A stretch of DNA of 64,000 nt from Brachionus manjavacas (lineage: Eukaryota > Rotifera > Eurotatoria > Ploima > Brachionidae), in the NCBI GenBank assembly GCA_019054805.1, contig JAHQIY010000046.1:62001-126000 (forward strand). The letters run 5' to 3'. Made by a program: the position numbers and the translations under genes. The notes below the pieces were generated by a model. The model saw only the letters and a list, made by a program, of their open reading frames with translations, ran no database searches and was not told where the DNA came from. This document shows, piece by piece, positions 22,898 to 34,730 of this stretch. Within the stretch, counting starts at the first letter, position 1. Every line of letters begins with the position of its first letter.

Positions 22898-23493
22898 AAG
22901 GCACAAACTAAATTAGGATTCGTTTGAAATTAATTTGAATAATGTCAATTTACTGAATAAATTAAATTCAAGAAATAAATGAAATTATTTCATTTAAAAA
23001 TCAAGCATTTACTGTAAAGTGAATTTGAAATGTTTATTAAAATTTAAAAAAGGAATAAAATAATAAAAACACGATTGCTAATGTTTTTCCCTAACAATTA
23101 AATTTATAAAATTAATGAAATTAATTCAGTAAAATATCCAGTTTTGACTTTTCAAATTAATGACAAATTGTTAAATTAAATTGATGAAAACTTAGAATTG
23201 AATATTATTGTCGCGACGCGGAAAATAACGAAATTTCTTAAATGATTCCTAAAGTCTTTTTCTAACAGGTCAAATTTAGAATTCGCTGCATGTGTATCAA
23301 TACTCTTGTCTTTGAACTATTTAAATAATCTGTGTTAATATCTTCCTAAATACTGAATAATCGTTATACTGAATACTGAATAATTAATTTATTTCATATA
23401 ATTTATTTTAAAATCGAAAATGCCAAATTGAAGTATTTTTCACACGTATTAAAGGATACAATACCTTGGCAAAGATATTCGATTGCTCACATG
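22898..23493. repeat. 275-bp unit, truncated module N and LTR-like scrap
   Basis: Unit 2 at 22898-23150 is fused to the 3' half of module N at ttttcaaattaatgac. Then comes a disturbed stretch near 23360-23400 with a short direct repeat (atactgaataatcgtt / atactgaatactgaataa). A piece of the LTR-like extension runs up to the palindromic junction at 23494. No gene is seen. Confidence 0.5.
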
Positions 23494-23510
23494 CTGTATA
23501 CAGTATACAG
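23494..23510. repeat. 17-bp palindromic junction ctgtatac-a-gtatacag
   Basis: Perfect 8-bp arms around one base, at the join between the LTR-like extension and the MULE fragment. It is identical at 27650-27666 and present in mutated form near 30222, 34405 and 41920. It appears to be created by the join, because uninterrupted relatives read gctgtag (10243) and catatacagtaattaacc (6564). Confidence 0.6.
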
Positions 23511-23815
23511 TAATTGACCCATTGAATTGAATTTGACTATACGTTTGTCCAATTTTACTCTATTAAAAGCTAGAGTCCATTCATGTGAATAGATTTTCGT
23601 AATCTCAACATATTTTTTTGTTGTTACAAAACTTGGATTACGATCTTTAGACTAGTTAGTGACAAACTCTTCCACACATCTCAAAAATTCATTCATCGGT
23701 AATAACTCTCTTAAAGTCGATTCATTTTTTATTACATTGTTTGTAGCTTCAAGTGCATTGTTTGTACTTGGATACCCAGGTGCATATAACTCTCTTATTT
23801 TATATCGGTAAGATG
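23505..23815 (-). pseudogene. MULE transposase core fragment without SWIM finger (unit G/H)
   Basis: Minus-strand remnant of only the C-terminal core part (TNNALE-like motif near 23755, RCVEEFV-like motif near 23665). The SWIM finger and tail are deleted at the palindromic junction. Confidence 0.5.
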
Positions 23816-24165
23816 TAATTTGAAAATGATTTTTTGAAAAAATTGTTGAGGATTTTCTTGTCTAGCTATGATGAATTTAAGGACTCTTATAAATCATCTT
23901 ACTAAAAACAAATAATCTTTTCAGGAAAATGAGTTATATTTATAACAATTATATTTTTGATTTTTGTGGTTAAAAGAAGATTTCGGGAACGATTTTTCCG
24001 AATGAATAAATACCTCTAAATCTCTGGATTTTTTTTTTTAAAGTGCTTGCGTCATAGAGAAAGAGAAAAAAATTTAAAACATAGAGAATTTTTTTGTTTT
24101 TAAAGGTAAATAATTATTAAATTTCTGAAGCAATTTATACTTTTTGTCTTGTTTTATGATAATTT

Positions 24166-24381
24166 TTGAGAGATTTTGAAATTTTAGATTTAAAACAGGT
24201 TTGGGTTTTACACTTTGTAAGTATCAATTTTACTGAACTTTATAAACTTTTTTTTTTTAAGTTTTTTTATCCACTTCGTCTTCACTGTTGTCTTTTTGTG
24301 GATGTGAAGAATCAAAGTTTTTCGTTCTTCGATCCATTTTCGGACGAAAATGATAATATTTATTATAAAAAGAAAAAGTGA
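24166..24381 (+). pseudogene. Spacer ORF with a Ulp1-type protease-like C-terminal trace
   Basis: An open plus-strand stretch ending at 24381. From about 24271 its translation reads PLRLHCCLFVDVKNQSFSFF, then DPF. Cysteine proteases of the Ulp1/C48 type often show a PL..H-W-L...VD......DP pattern around the catalytic histidine and aspartate; here H is kept but the tryptophan is not. Upstream, GTAAGT (24217-24222) and a T-rich run ending AG (24260-24261) look like a 45-bp intron. An identical frame recurs at 35149-35364, and weaker versions occur in every spacer. The catalytic cysteine half is not visible. The reading frame has no ATG start. This is a tentative family suggestion only. Confidence 0.25.
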
Positions 24382-24745
24382 CAAAAAATTTAGAAGAGTC
24401 GACTAACTATTGGAACAAAAACTTACCATATATGGAAATGTGAGAATGATGATTGTATATTTGATGGTACGCCTAAGGAAATATTCAAGTGGCGAAGACC
24501 TGTAATGATTTATGGATTTGTGTGTGCTTCTAAATGAGTTACTTTGAAAAGCAAATCAATTTTAATTTTCGAAACCTGTGATATTAAACAATTTGAATGT
24601 AAATGTAAGTCGTCATTTGTTTAATGGACCAAAGAAATTGTGAATTTCAGTCCTTATCGACTTAAACTAGTTTCTGTCCTTATCGACTTAAACGTAAACT
24701 AGTTTGAAATTTTATACGCTGGGAATAAAACTTTAATTGTATATG
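24382..24745 (+). pseudogene. Envelope-like ORF, short rearranged piece (copy H, 5' part)
   Basis: Only the cysteine-rich block and part of the middle block remain. A deletion removes about 60 codons at the start (atatatggaaatg joined to tgagaatgatg). The middle block ends in two copies of a 26-bp tandem (24645-24702) followed by the EILYAGN region. Confidence 0.45.
24645..24702 (+). repeat. 26-bp minisatellite in the envelope-like ORF, two units
   Basis: Unit tttctgtccttatcgacttaaactag, where the last unit ends aaacgtaaactag. Two units are present here, three at 28955-29038 and two at 31531-31588. The single-copy ancestor codes for FCPYRL in other copies. Confidence 0.75.
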
Positions 24746-25235
24746 TAATATAATAGCTTAGTAAAAGTAATATAATAAGATTGAATTTATTAAATTTACT
24801 GTAAAGTGAATTTGAAATGTTTATTAGAATTTAAAATAGGTATAAAATAATAAAAACACGATTGCGAATGTTTTTCCCTAACAATTAAATTTATAAAATT
24901 AATGAAATTAATTCAGTAAAATATCCAGTTTTGACTTTTCAAATATTAAAAAATGAATCAAAGACGCTAGAAAGAAACCAATTTAGGATTTGAATCAAAT
25001 TAATTTAGTAACGATAATTTTCTGAATAAATTTTATTCATAAATTATATCATTTAAACATCCAGCATTTTTCTGTATAGTGAATTTGAAATGTTAATTAA
25101 AATTTAAAAAAGTTATGAAATCATAAAAACACGATTGCTAATGATTTTCCCTAACAATTAAATTAATCAAATTGGTGAAATTATTTGTTCCATTTATATG
25201 ATGTCTTTAACTCTTCTTTTATTTATTTTTATTTT
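24746..25235. repeat. 275-bp repeat fragment and partial module N (unit H)
   Basis: Parts of units 2 and 3, from about 24795, followed by the beginning of module N to about 25230. At tttttacttagagatgtaatt it is joined back to the 3' part of an envelope-like ORF. The order envelope 5' part, repeat, envelope 3' part shows a nested rearrangement, repeated in units J and K. Confidence 0.5.
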
Positions 25236-25935
25236 AATTTTTACTTAGAGATGTAATTATCGTGCCTAATTCGAAACAAGTTAAATAATTGAAGTTTCCA
25301 AAAATTAGGACGGATGTCAAGAGATCCTAAGGTCTGGTTTGAATTAAGTGGCCAAGGATATACCGGATAGCTTAGTAAAAGTAATATAATAAGATATGAT
25401 AATGAGGAACAATGCAAAGCTAAAGGACAATGGGTTAGAAAAATTAATGATAAAATAATATCAATTGATAAAAATGGAATTACTTGGTTGAAATCCAATC
25501 ATTTAATATCAGAAAATAGCATCACCAGTGAAGTCGAATCGTTAAAATTGCATCATTATATGTCGATTAATGATTTGATTAATCTAAATATAGAGTATCG
25601 ACGTCTAAAAATCGAAATTTAGTAAATGAAGATTTTGATAACTCTTATAATTATCGAGAATTACCGTTCGGGTAAGGTCATTCCATAAATTGGCTTAAGA
25701 ACTCAATGGGAAATGGTTTGCTGGATAGGGGATAGACCCTCAGTAGATAGACCCTTCTAGATGCTGTTATAAACATTTATATAAAAGCTTACATCTTGTC
25801 TTAATTATGAGCCCGTATTCTTGACACGAACTCATGGGTATAAATAATGATTCCAATCTCAGTAATTGGAGAGATATTTTTAGTAATCACACTAACGTAT
25901 TAAAATTGTAAGAGCTCAACAATTATTTAATAAGC
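25236..25935 (+). pseudogene. Envelope-like ORF, 3' part with anchor-like stretch (copy H)
   Basis: Contains the VRDVIIVPNS-like region at its start, the LISENSIT and SINDLINLN block with frameshifts, and the hydrophobic anchor-like stretch near 25848-25905. The minus-strand frame at 25241-25498 is an antisense shadow. Confidence 0.5.
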
Positions 25936-26865
25936 TAATCAAAAATATTATTGTTTTACTTTTCATTAAGCCGCCTTTGTTTATCACTGTTTTATCATTC
26001 ATCCGTTTTATCCTTGATAAACAAATATCTAGTTTTGACTTTTTGAAATTTTAAAAAATGAATCAAAGAAGCTAAAAACAAACCAATTTAGGATTTGATT
26101 GAAATAAATTTGATTATTTTCTGAATAAATTTAATTCAAAAAATTTTTGAAATTATTTTTTTCAATATCAAGCTTTTTTATTAAGAAAATATTGATATGT
26201 TCATTTAAATTCAAAAAAAGATATAAAATGAAATATTTTCGGTTGCTGGTGATTTTCTTAACAATTAAATACTAGAAAATATAAGAGATTGTTTCAATTA
26301 AATATCCAGTTTTGAAAAATGAATTATAGACGTCAGGCACAAACAAAATTAGGATTCGTTTGAAATTAATTTGAATAATGACAATTTACTGAATAAATTA
26401 AATTCAAGAAATAAATGAAATTATTTCATTTAAAAATCAAGCATTTACTGTAAAGTGAATTTGAAATGTTTATTAGAATTTAAAAAAGGTATAAAATAAT
26501 AAAAACACGATTGCTAATGTTTTTCCCTAACAAATAAATTTATAAAATTAATGAAATTAATTCAGTAAAATATCCAGTTCTGACTTTTCAAATATTAAAA
26601 AATGAATCAAAGACGCTAGAAACAAACCAATTTAGGATTTGAATGAAATTAATTTGATTAAGAACAATTTTCTGAATAAATTTTTTTCATAAATTTATGA
26701 AATTATATCATTTAAACATCCAGTATTTTTCTGTATAGTGAATTTGAAATGTTAATTAAAATTTAAAAAAGTTATGAAATCATAAAAACACGATTGCTAA
26801 TGATTTTCCCTAACAATTAAAATAAACAAATTGATGAAATTATTTGTTCCATTTATTTGATCTAT
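25936..26865. repeat. Three-unit 275-bp tandem repeat (unit H)
   Basis: Three units starting near 26025, 26302 and 26560. Unit 2 has the same 15-bp deletion as the copy at 19098. It is otherwise very close to 18740-19640. Confidence 0.65.
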
Positions 26866-27649
26866 TTAACTCGTCTTTTATATATTTTTAATATAAACAT
26901 AGTTTTTTAAGAAAACTTGATTCTCTTTAAGTTATCGGAATTTTTCAATCAGCGTATGTAATTATGTTATATAAACCCTTTTAAAATCATCAATTATTAT
27001 CTTTAAAAAATTAGTTGAACAAAAAAGTTTTTTGAATTTCAAAAATGAATAATCTTTCAAACGAGAATGTTGTAGCTTAATTTGAGAAATTAATTATAAT
27101 CACAGTTTATAATGTTTTAAGTGTGTTTATATTTCCCAAGCTAAAATCTGTAATTAAGTTTTTCGGAAAATCATTAGATTCTAATTTTTAAATGATGAAA
27201 AAATATTTTAAAGGTTTATTGATGTATTATTGTGTAATTTTCAGAAAAAAAATAACTTTTCAAATTAATGACAAATTGATAAATTAAATTGTTGAAAACT
27301 TAGAATTGAATATTATTGTAGCGACGCGGAAAATAACGAAATTTCTTAAATGATTTCTCAAGTCTTTTTCTAACAGGTCAAATTTAGAATTCGCTGCATG
27401 TGTATCAATACTCTTGTCTTTGAACTATTTAAATAATCTGTGTTAATATCTTCCTAAATACTGAATAATCGTTCGAATGTTTAATTTGAAATGATTTCAA
27501 GCCTTGTAGTTGATCTCCATTGATATTATTTCAATTACATTAGTTGATGTTAATTTGATTACAAATATTTCGAAAATGCCAAATTGAAGTAATTTTCACA
27601 CGTATTACAGGATACAATACCTTGGCAAAGATATTCGATTGCTCACATG
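26866..27649. repeat. Module N and LTR-like scrap (unit H)
   Basis: Module N to about 27530, then the LTR-like extension cut at the palindromic junction (27650-27666). No gene is seen on the plus strand. On the minus strand the short conserved frame THAANSKFDLLEK lies near 27355-27400. Confidence 0.55.
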
Positions 27650-27663
27650 CTGTATACAGTATA

Positions 27664-27965
27664 CAGTAATTGACCCATTGAATTGATTTTGACTATACGT
27701 TTGTCCAATTTAACCCTATTAAAAGCTAGAGTCCATTGATGTGAATAGATTGTCGGAATCTCAACATATTTTTTTGTTGTTACAAAACTTGGATCACGAT
27801 CTTTAGACTAGTTCGTGACAAACTCTTCCACACATCTCAAAAATTCATTCATCGGCAATATCTCTGAACGTCGATTCATTATTTATTACATTGTTTATAG
27901 CTTCAAGTGCATTGTTTGTACTTGGATACCCAGGTGCATATAACTCTCTTATTTTATTTCGGTTT
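27664..27965 (-). pseudogene. MULE transposase core fragment without SWIM finger (unit I)
   Basis: Same truncated core remnant as at 23505. A small deletion near 27860 (caatatctctgaacg) breaks the NELLPMNE-like region and is shared with the copy at 30435. Confidence 0.5.
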
Positions 27966-28534
27966 GATGTAATTTGAAAATGATTTTTTGAAAAAATTGT
28001 TGAGGATTTTCTTGTCTAGCTATGATGAATTTTAAGATTCTTATAAATTATCTTACTAAAAACAAATATTCTTTTCAGGAAAAATGAGTTTTATTTATTA
28101 CTATTAAATTTTTGATTTTTGTGGTTAAAAGAAGATTTCGGGAACGATTTTTCCGAATGAATATAACCTCTAAATCTCTGGATTTGTTTTTTTAAAGTGC
28201 TTGCGTCATAGAGAAAGAGAAAAAAATTTAAAACATAGAGAATTTTTTTGTTTTTAAAGGTAAATAATTATTAAATTTCTGAAGCAATTTATACTTTTTG
28301 TCTTGCTTTATGATAATTTTTGAGAGATTTTGAAATTTTAGATTTAAAACAGGTTTGGGTTTTACACTTTGTAAGTATCAATTTTACTGAACTTTATAAA
28401 CTTTTTTTTTTAAGTTTTTTTATCCACTTCGTCTTCACTGTTGTCTTTTTGTGGATGTGAAGAATCAAAGTTTTTCGTTCTTCGATCCATTTTCGGACGA
28501 AAATGATAATATTTATTATAAAAAGAAAAAGTGA
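27966..28534. other. Spacer S (unit I)
   Basis: Spacer with the candidate intron near 28372-28412 and the Ulp1-like trace near 28422-28530. No gene is called. Confidence 0.4.
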
Positions 28535-29095
28535 CAAAAAATTTAAAGGAGTGTACTAACTTTTGGAACAAATACTTACCATATATGGAAATGGAAACGA
28601 ATGTGTTAAATAGAAAATTATGATTGATGCATATGTTAACCTGTTTGGTTAAAGAAACTCATATAAAATCATTCGTAAAGTGGAAATTGGTAAGAAAGTA
28701 TTTGAAAATTTGGTAAGTTCAAGTACATGTGAAGGATCAAAAATGTCCTGTGAGAATGATGATTGTGTATTTGATGGTTCGCCTAAGGAAATATTCAAGT
28801 GGCGAAGACCTGTAATGATTTATGGATTTGTGTGTGCTTCTAAATGAGTTACTTTGAAAAGCAAATCAATTTTAATTTTCGAAACCTGTGATATTAAACA
28901 ATTTGAAAGTAAATGTAAGTCGTCATTTGTTTAATGGACCAAAGAAATTGTGAATTTCTGTCCTTATCGACTTAAACTAGTTTCTGTCCTTATCGACTTA
29001 AACTAGTTTCTGTCCTTATCGACTTAAACGTAAACTAGTTTGAAATTTTATACGCTGGGAATAAAACTTTAATTGGTTATGTAATATAATAGCTT
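28535..29095 (+). pseudogene. Envelope-like ORF, short piece (copy I)
   Basis: Same layout as copy H: cysteine-rich block near 28720-28840, then a shortened middle block ending in the 26-bp minisatellite, here with three units. The change ATATTTGATGGT to GTATTTGATGGT near 28766 is private to this copy. Confidence 0.45.
28955..29038 (+). repeat. 26-bp minisatellite, three units
   Basis: Units at 28955-28980, 28981-29006 and 29007-29038 (the last with cgtaaactag). One unit more than at 24645 and 31531. Confidence 0.8.
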
Positions 29096-30239
29096 AGTAA
29101 AAGTAATATAATAAGATTGAATTTATTAAATTAATGAAATTAATTCAGTTAAATATCCAGTTTTGACTTTTCAAATATTAAAAAATGAATCAAAGACGCT
29201 AGAAAGAAACCAATTTAGGATTTGAATCAAATTAATTTGATTAACGATAATTTTCTGAATAAATTTTATTCATAAATTTATGAAATTATTTCATTTAAAC
29301 ATCAAGCATTTTTCTGTATAGTGAATTTGAAATGTTTATTAAAATTTAAAAAAGTTATGAAATCTTAAAAACACGATTGCTAATGATTTAAATTAATCAA
29401 ATTGATGAAATTAATAGTTCCATTTATTTGATCTCTTTAACTCGTCTTTTGTATATTTTTAATATATAATAAGTTTTGCAAGAAAACTTGATTCTCTTTA
29501 AGTTATCGGAATTTTTCAATCAGCGTATGTAATTATGTTATATGAACACTTTCAAAATCATCAATTATTATCTTTAAAAAATTAGTTGTACAAAAAAAGT
29601 TTTTCGATTTTCGAAAATTAATTATCTTTTATACGAGAATGTTGTAGCTTAATTTGAGAAATTAATTATAATCACAGTTTATAATGTTTTAAGTGTGTTT
29701 ATATTTCCCAAGCTAAAATCTGTAATTAAGTTTTTCGGAAAATCATTAGATTCTAATTTTTAAATGATGAAAAAATATTTTAAAGGTTTATTGATGTATT
29801 ATTATGTAATTTTCAGAAAAAAAAAATTGCTTTTCAAATTAATGACAAATTTATAAATTAAATTGATGATAACTTGAAGAATTGAATATTATTGTAGCGA
29901 CGCGGAAAATAACGAAATTTCTTAAATGATTTCTCAAGTCTTTTTCTAACAGGTCAAATTTAGAATTCGCTGCATGTGTATCAATACTCTTGTCTTTGAA
30001 CAATTTAAATATTCTGTGTTAATATCTTCCTAAATACTGAATAATCGTTCGAATGTTTAATTTGAAATGATTCCAAGCCTTGTAGTTAATCTCCATTGAT
30101 ATTATTTCAATTACATTAGTTGATGTTAATTTGATTACAACTATTTCGAAAATGCCAAATTGAAGTAATTTTCACACGTATTACAGGATACAATACCTTG
30201 GCAAAGATATTCGATTGCTCACATGCTGTTTACAGTATA
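29096..30239. repeat. 275-bp unit, module N and LTR-like scrap (unit I)
   Basis: Unit 3 at about 29130-29420 with a deletion inside the ccctaacaatt box, module N to about 30110, and the LTR-like extension to the mutated palindromic junction near 30222-30242 (gctgtttacagtatacag). No gene is seen. Confidence 0.55.
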
Positions 30240-30545
30240 CAGTAATTGACCCATTGAATTGATTTTGACTATACGTTTTTCCAATTTAACCCTATTAAAA
30301 GCTAGAGTCCATTGATGTGAATAGATTGTCGGAATCTCAACATATTTTTTTGTTGTTACAAAACTTGGATCACGATCTTTAGACTAGTTCGTGACAAACT
30401 CTTCCACACATCTCAAAAATTCATTCATCGGCAATATCTCTGAACGTCGATTCATTATTTATTACATTGTTTATAGCTTCAAGTGCATTGTTTGTACTTC
30501 GATACCCAGGTGCATATAACTCTCTTATTTTATATCGGTAAGATG
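30240..30545 (-). pseudogene. MULE transposase core fragment without SWIM finger (unit J)
   Basis: Shares the private deletion near 30435 with the copy at 27860, supporting a duplication of about 2.58 kb between units I and J. Confidence 0.5.
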
Positions 30546-31109
30546 TAATTTGAAAATGATTTTTTGAAAAAATTGTTGAGGATTTTCCTGTCTAGCTATG
30601 ATGAATTTAAGGACTCTTATAAATCATCTTACTAAAAACAAATAATCTTTTCAGGAAAATGAGTTATATTTATAACAATTAAATTTTTGATTTTTGTGGT
30701 TAAAAGAAGATTTCGGGAACGATTTTTCCGAATGAATATAACCTCTAAATCTCTGGATTTATTTTTTTAAAGTGCTTGCGTCATTGAGAAAGAGAAAAAA
30801 ATTTAAAACATAGAGAATTTTTTTGTTTTTAAAGGTAAATAATTATTAAATTTCTGAAGCAATTTATACTTTTTGTCTTGCTTTATGATAATTTTTGAGA
30901 GATTTTGAAATTTTAGATTTAAAACAGGTTTGGGTCTTACACTTTGTAAGTATCAATTTTACTGAACTTTATAAACTTTTTTTTTTTTAAGTTTTTTATC
31001 CACTTCGTCTTCACTGTTGTCTTTTTGTGGATGTGAAGAATCAAAGTTTTTCGTTCTTCGATCCATTTTCGGACGAAAATGATAATATTTATTATAAAAA
31101 GAAAAAGTG
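30546..31109. other. Spacer S (unit J)
   Basis: Spacer with the candidate intron near 30947-30990 and the Ulp1-like trace near 31000-31105. No gene is called. Confidence 0.4.
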
Positions 31110-31650
31110 ACAAAAAATTTAGAAGAGTCGACTAACTATTGGAACAAATACTTACCAAGGATGGAAATGGAAACGAATGTGTTAAATAGAAAATTATGAT
31201 TGATGCATATGTTAACCTGTATGGTCAAAGAAACTCATTTAAAATCATTCGTAAAGTGGAAATTGGTAAGAAAGTATTTGAAAATTTGGTAAGTTCAAGT
31301 ACATGTGAAGGATCAAAAATGTCCTGTGAGAATGATGATTGTATATTTGATGATACGCCAAAGGAAATATTCAAGTGGCGAAGACCTGTAATGATTTATG
31401 GATTTGTGTGTGCTTCTAAATGAGTTACTTTGAAAAGCAAATCAATTTTAATTTTCGAAACCTGTGATATTAAACAATTTGAAAGTAAATGTAAGTCGTC
31501 ATTTGTTTAATGGACCAAAGAAATTGTGAATTTCTGTCCTTATCGACTTAAACTAGTTTCTGTCCTTATCGACTTAAACGTAAACTAGTTTGAAATTTTA
31601 TACGCTGGGAATAAAACTTTAATTGGTTATGTAATATAATAGCTTAGTAA
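31110..31650 (+). pseudogene. Envelope-like ORF, short piece (copy J)
   Basis: Open from 31196 to 31423, with SCENDDCIFDD (the G of CIFDG is changed to D, shared with copy K), ending at a TGA after FVCASK. The two-unit 26-bp minisatellite lies at 31531-31588. Confidence 0.45.
31531..31588 (+). repeat. 26-bp minisatellite, two units
   Basis: Units at 31531-31556 and 31557-31588, same sequence as at 28955. Confidence 0.75.
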
Positions 31651-32034
31651 AAGTAATATAATAAGATTGAATTTATTAAATTAATGAAATTAATTCAGTT
31701 AAATATCCAGTTTTGACTTTTCAAATATTAAAAAATGAATCAAAGACGCTAGAAAGAAAACCAATTTATGATTTGAATCAAATTAATTTGATTAACGATA
31801 ATTTTCTGAATAAATTTTATTCATAAATTTATGAAAATATATCATTTAAACATCCAGCATTTTTCTGTATAGTGAATTTGAAATGTTAATTAAAATTTAA
31901 AAAAGTTATGAAATCATAAAAACACGATTGCTAATGATTTTCCCTAACAATTAAATTAATCAAATTGGTGAAATTATTTGTTCCATTTATATGATGTCTT
32001 TAACTCTTCTTTTATTTATTTTTATTTTAATTTT
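31651..32034. repeat. 275-bp repeat fragment and partial module N (unit J)
   Basis: Parts of unit 3 and the start of module N, inserted between the 5' and 3' parts of envelope-like sequence as in unit H. Confidence 0.5.
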
Positions 32035-32660
32035 TACTTAGAGATGTAATTATCGTGCCTAATTCGAAACAAGTTATATAATTGAAGTCGGAAAATTAGG
32101 ACGGATGTCAAGAGATCCTAAGGTCTGGTTTGAATTAAGTGGCCAAAGAAATACCGGATAGCTTAGTAAAAGTAATATAATAAGATATGATAATGAGGAA
32201 CAATGCAAAGCTAAAGGACAATGGGTTAGAAAAATTAATGATAAAATAATATCAATTGATAAAAATGGAATTACTTGGTTGAAATCCAATCATTTAATAT
32301 CAGAAAATAGCATCACTAGTGTAGTCGAATCGTTAAAATTCAATCATTATAAGTCGATTAATGATTTGATTAATCTAAATATAGAGCTATCGAAATCAAA
32401 ATTTAGTTAATGATGATTTTGATAATCCTTATTATTATCGAGGATTACCGTTCGGATTAGGTCATTCCATAAATTGGCTAAAGAACTCAATGGGAATTTG
32501 ACCCTTCTATATGCTGATATAAACATTTATATAAAAGCTTACATCTTGTCTTAATTAAAAGCCCGTATTCTTGACACGAACTCATGGGTATAAATAATGA
32601 TTCCATTCAAGTAATTGGAGAGATATTTTTAGTGATAACACTAACTATATAAATTTTTAG
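32035..32660 (+). pseudogene. Envelope-like ORF, 3' part (copy J)
   Basis: 3' block with a short deletion near 32395 and loss of the GNGLLDRG end (joined at 32497 to gacccttctatatg). The anchor-like stretch near 32595-32650 carries an extra indel. The antisense frame at 32074-32289 is a shadow. Confidence 0.45.
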
Positions 32661-34420
32661 AGCTCAACAATTATTTAATAAGCTAATAAAAAATATTATT
32701 GTTTTACTTTTCATTAAGCCGCCTTTGTTTATCATTGTTATATCATTCATCCGTTTTATCCTTGATAAACAAATATCCAGTTTTCACTTGTTAAACTTTA
32801 AAAAATGAATCAAAGTAGCTAAAAACAAACCAATTCAGGATTTGAATGAAATTAATTTGATTATTTTCTGAATAAATTCAATTCAAAAAATTTATGAAAT
32901 TAATTCGTTTTAATATCAAGCTTTTATGTTAAGAAAATATTAAGATGTTCAATTAAAATCAAAAAAAGGTATAAAATGAAATATTTTAGGTTGCTGATGA
33001 TTTTCTGTAACAAATAAATACTACAAAATATAAGAAATTGTTTTAATTAAATATCCAGTTTTGACTTTTTAAATATATATAAATGAATTAAAGTAGTCAG
33101 AATTAAATTAAATAAGGATTAGTGTGAAATTAATTTGAATAATGACAATTTACTGAATAAATTTAATTCAAAAAATTTATGAAATTATTTCATTTAAAAA
33201 TCAAGCATTTACTGTAAAGTGAATTTGAAATGTTTATTAAAATTTAAAAAAGGTATAAAATAATAAAAACACGTTTGCTAATGTTTTTCCCTAACAATTA
33301 AATTTATAAAATTAATGAAATTAATTCAGTAAAATATCCAGTTTTGACTTTTCAAATATTAAAAAATGAATCAAAGACGCTAGAAAGAAATCAATTTAGG
33401 ATTTGAATCAAATTAATTTGATTAACGATAATTTTCTGAATAAATTTTATTCATAAATTTATGAAATTATATCATTTAAACATGCAGCATTTTTCTGTAT
33501 AGTGAATTTGAAATGTTAATTAAAATTTAAAAAAGTTATGAAATCATAAAAACACGATTGCTAGTGATTTTCCCTAACAATTAAAATAAACAAATTGATG
33601 AAATTATTTGTTCCATTTATTTGATCTATTTAACTCGTCTTTTATATATTTTTAATATAAACATAGTTTTTTAAGAAAACTTGATTCTCTTTAAGTTATC
33701 GGAATTTTTCAATCAGCGTATGTAATTATGTTATATAAACCCTTTTAAAATCATCAATTATTATCTTTAAAAAATTAGTTGAACAAATAAAGTTTTTTGA
33801 ATTTCGAAAATGAATAATCTTTCAAACGAGAATGTTGTAGCTTAATTTGAGAAATTGATTATAATCACAGTTTATAATGTTTTAAGTGTGTTTATATTTC
33901 CCAAGCTAAAATCTGTAATTACGGTTTTCGGAAAATCATTAGATTCTAATTTTTAAATGATGAAAAATATTTTAAAGGTTTATTGATGTATTATTGTGTA
34001 ATTTTCAGAAAAAAAATAACTTTTCAAATTAATGACAAATTGATAAATTTAATTGATGAAAACTTAGAATTGAATATTATTGTCGCGACGCGGAAAATAA
34101 CGAAATTTCTTAAATGATTTCTCAAGTCTTTTTCTAACAGGTCAAATTTAGAATTCGCTGCATGTGTATCAATACTCTTGTCTTTGAACAATTTAAATAT
34201 TCTGTGTTAATATCTTCCTAAATACTGAATAATCGTTCGAATGTTTAATTTGAAATGATTCCAAGCCTTGTAGTTAATCTCCATTGATATTATTTCAATT
34301 ACATTAGTTGATGTTAATTTGATTACAACTATTTCGAAAATGCCAAATTGAAGTAATTTTCACACATATTACAGGATACAATACCTTGGCAAAGATATTC
34401 GATTGCTCACATGCTTTATA
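32661..34420. repeat. 275-bp tandem repeat, module N and LTR-like scrap (unit J/K)
   Basis: Three units starting near 32768, 33050 and 33335, with unit 1 and unit 2 more diverged than in other copies. Module N follows to about 34290, then the LTR-like extension to the join near 34405-34421. No plus-strand gene is seen. Confidence 0.55.
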
Positions 34421-34730
34421 CAGTATACAGTAATTGACCCATTGAATTGATTTTGACTATACGTTTGTCCAATTTAACCCTATTAAACGCTAGAGTCCAT
34501 TGGTGTGAATAGATTGTCGGAATCTCAACTTATTTTTTTATTGTTACAAAACTTGGATCACGATCTTTAGACTAGTTCGTGACAAACTCTTCCACACATC
34601 TCAAAAATTCATTCATCGGCAATAACTCTCTGAACGTCGATTCATTTTTTAATACATTGTTTGTAGCTTCAAGTGCATTGTTTGTACTTCGATACCCAGG
34701 TGCATATAACTCTCTTATTTTATATCGGTT
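34421..34730 (-). pseudogene. MULE transposase core fragment without SWIM finger (unit K)
   Basis: The most readable of the short core fragments. On the minus strand the motifs TNNALEATNNVLK and NEFLRCVEEFV are in one frame between about 34595 and 34690. The open plus-strand frame at 34579-34824 is its antisense shadow. Confidence 0.55.

Noticed and set aside
24120..24381. A second, 24-bp intron (gtaaataattattaaatttc-ag) upstream of the Ulp1-like trace
   Set aside because: Too short for normal splicing and not needed to explain the frame.
32074..32289. Minus-strand hydrophobic frame (IPFLSIDIILSLIFL...), repeated at 18087, 22710, 25241, 36710, 40183 and 44521, resembling a small membrane protein
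   Set aside because: Antisense to the 3' block of the envelope-like ORF; the hydrophobicity follows from reading A-rich codons backwards.
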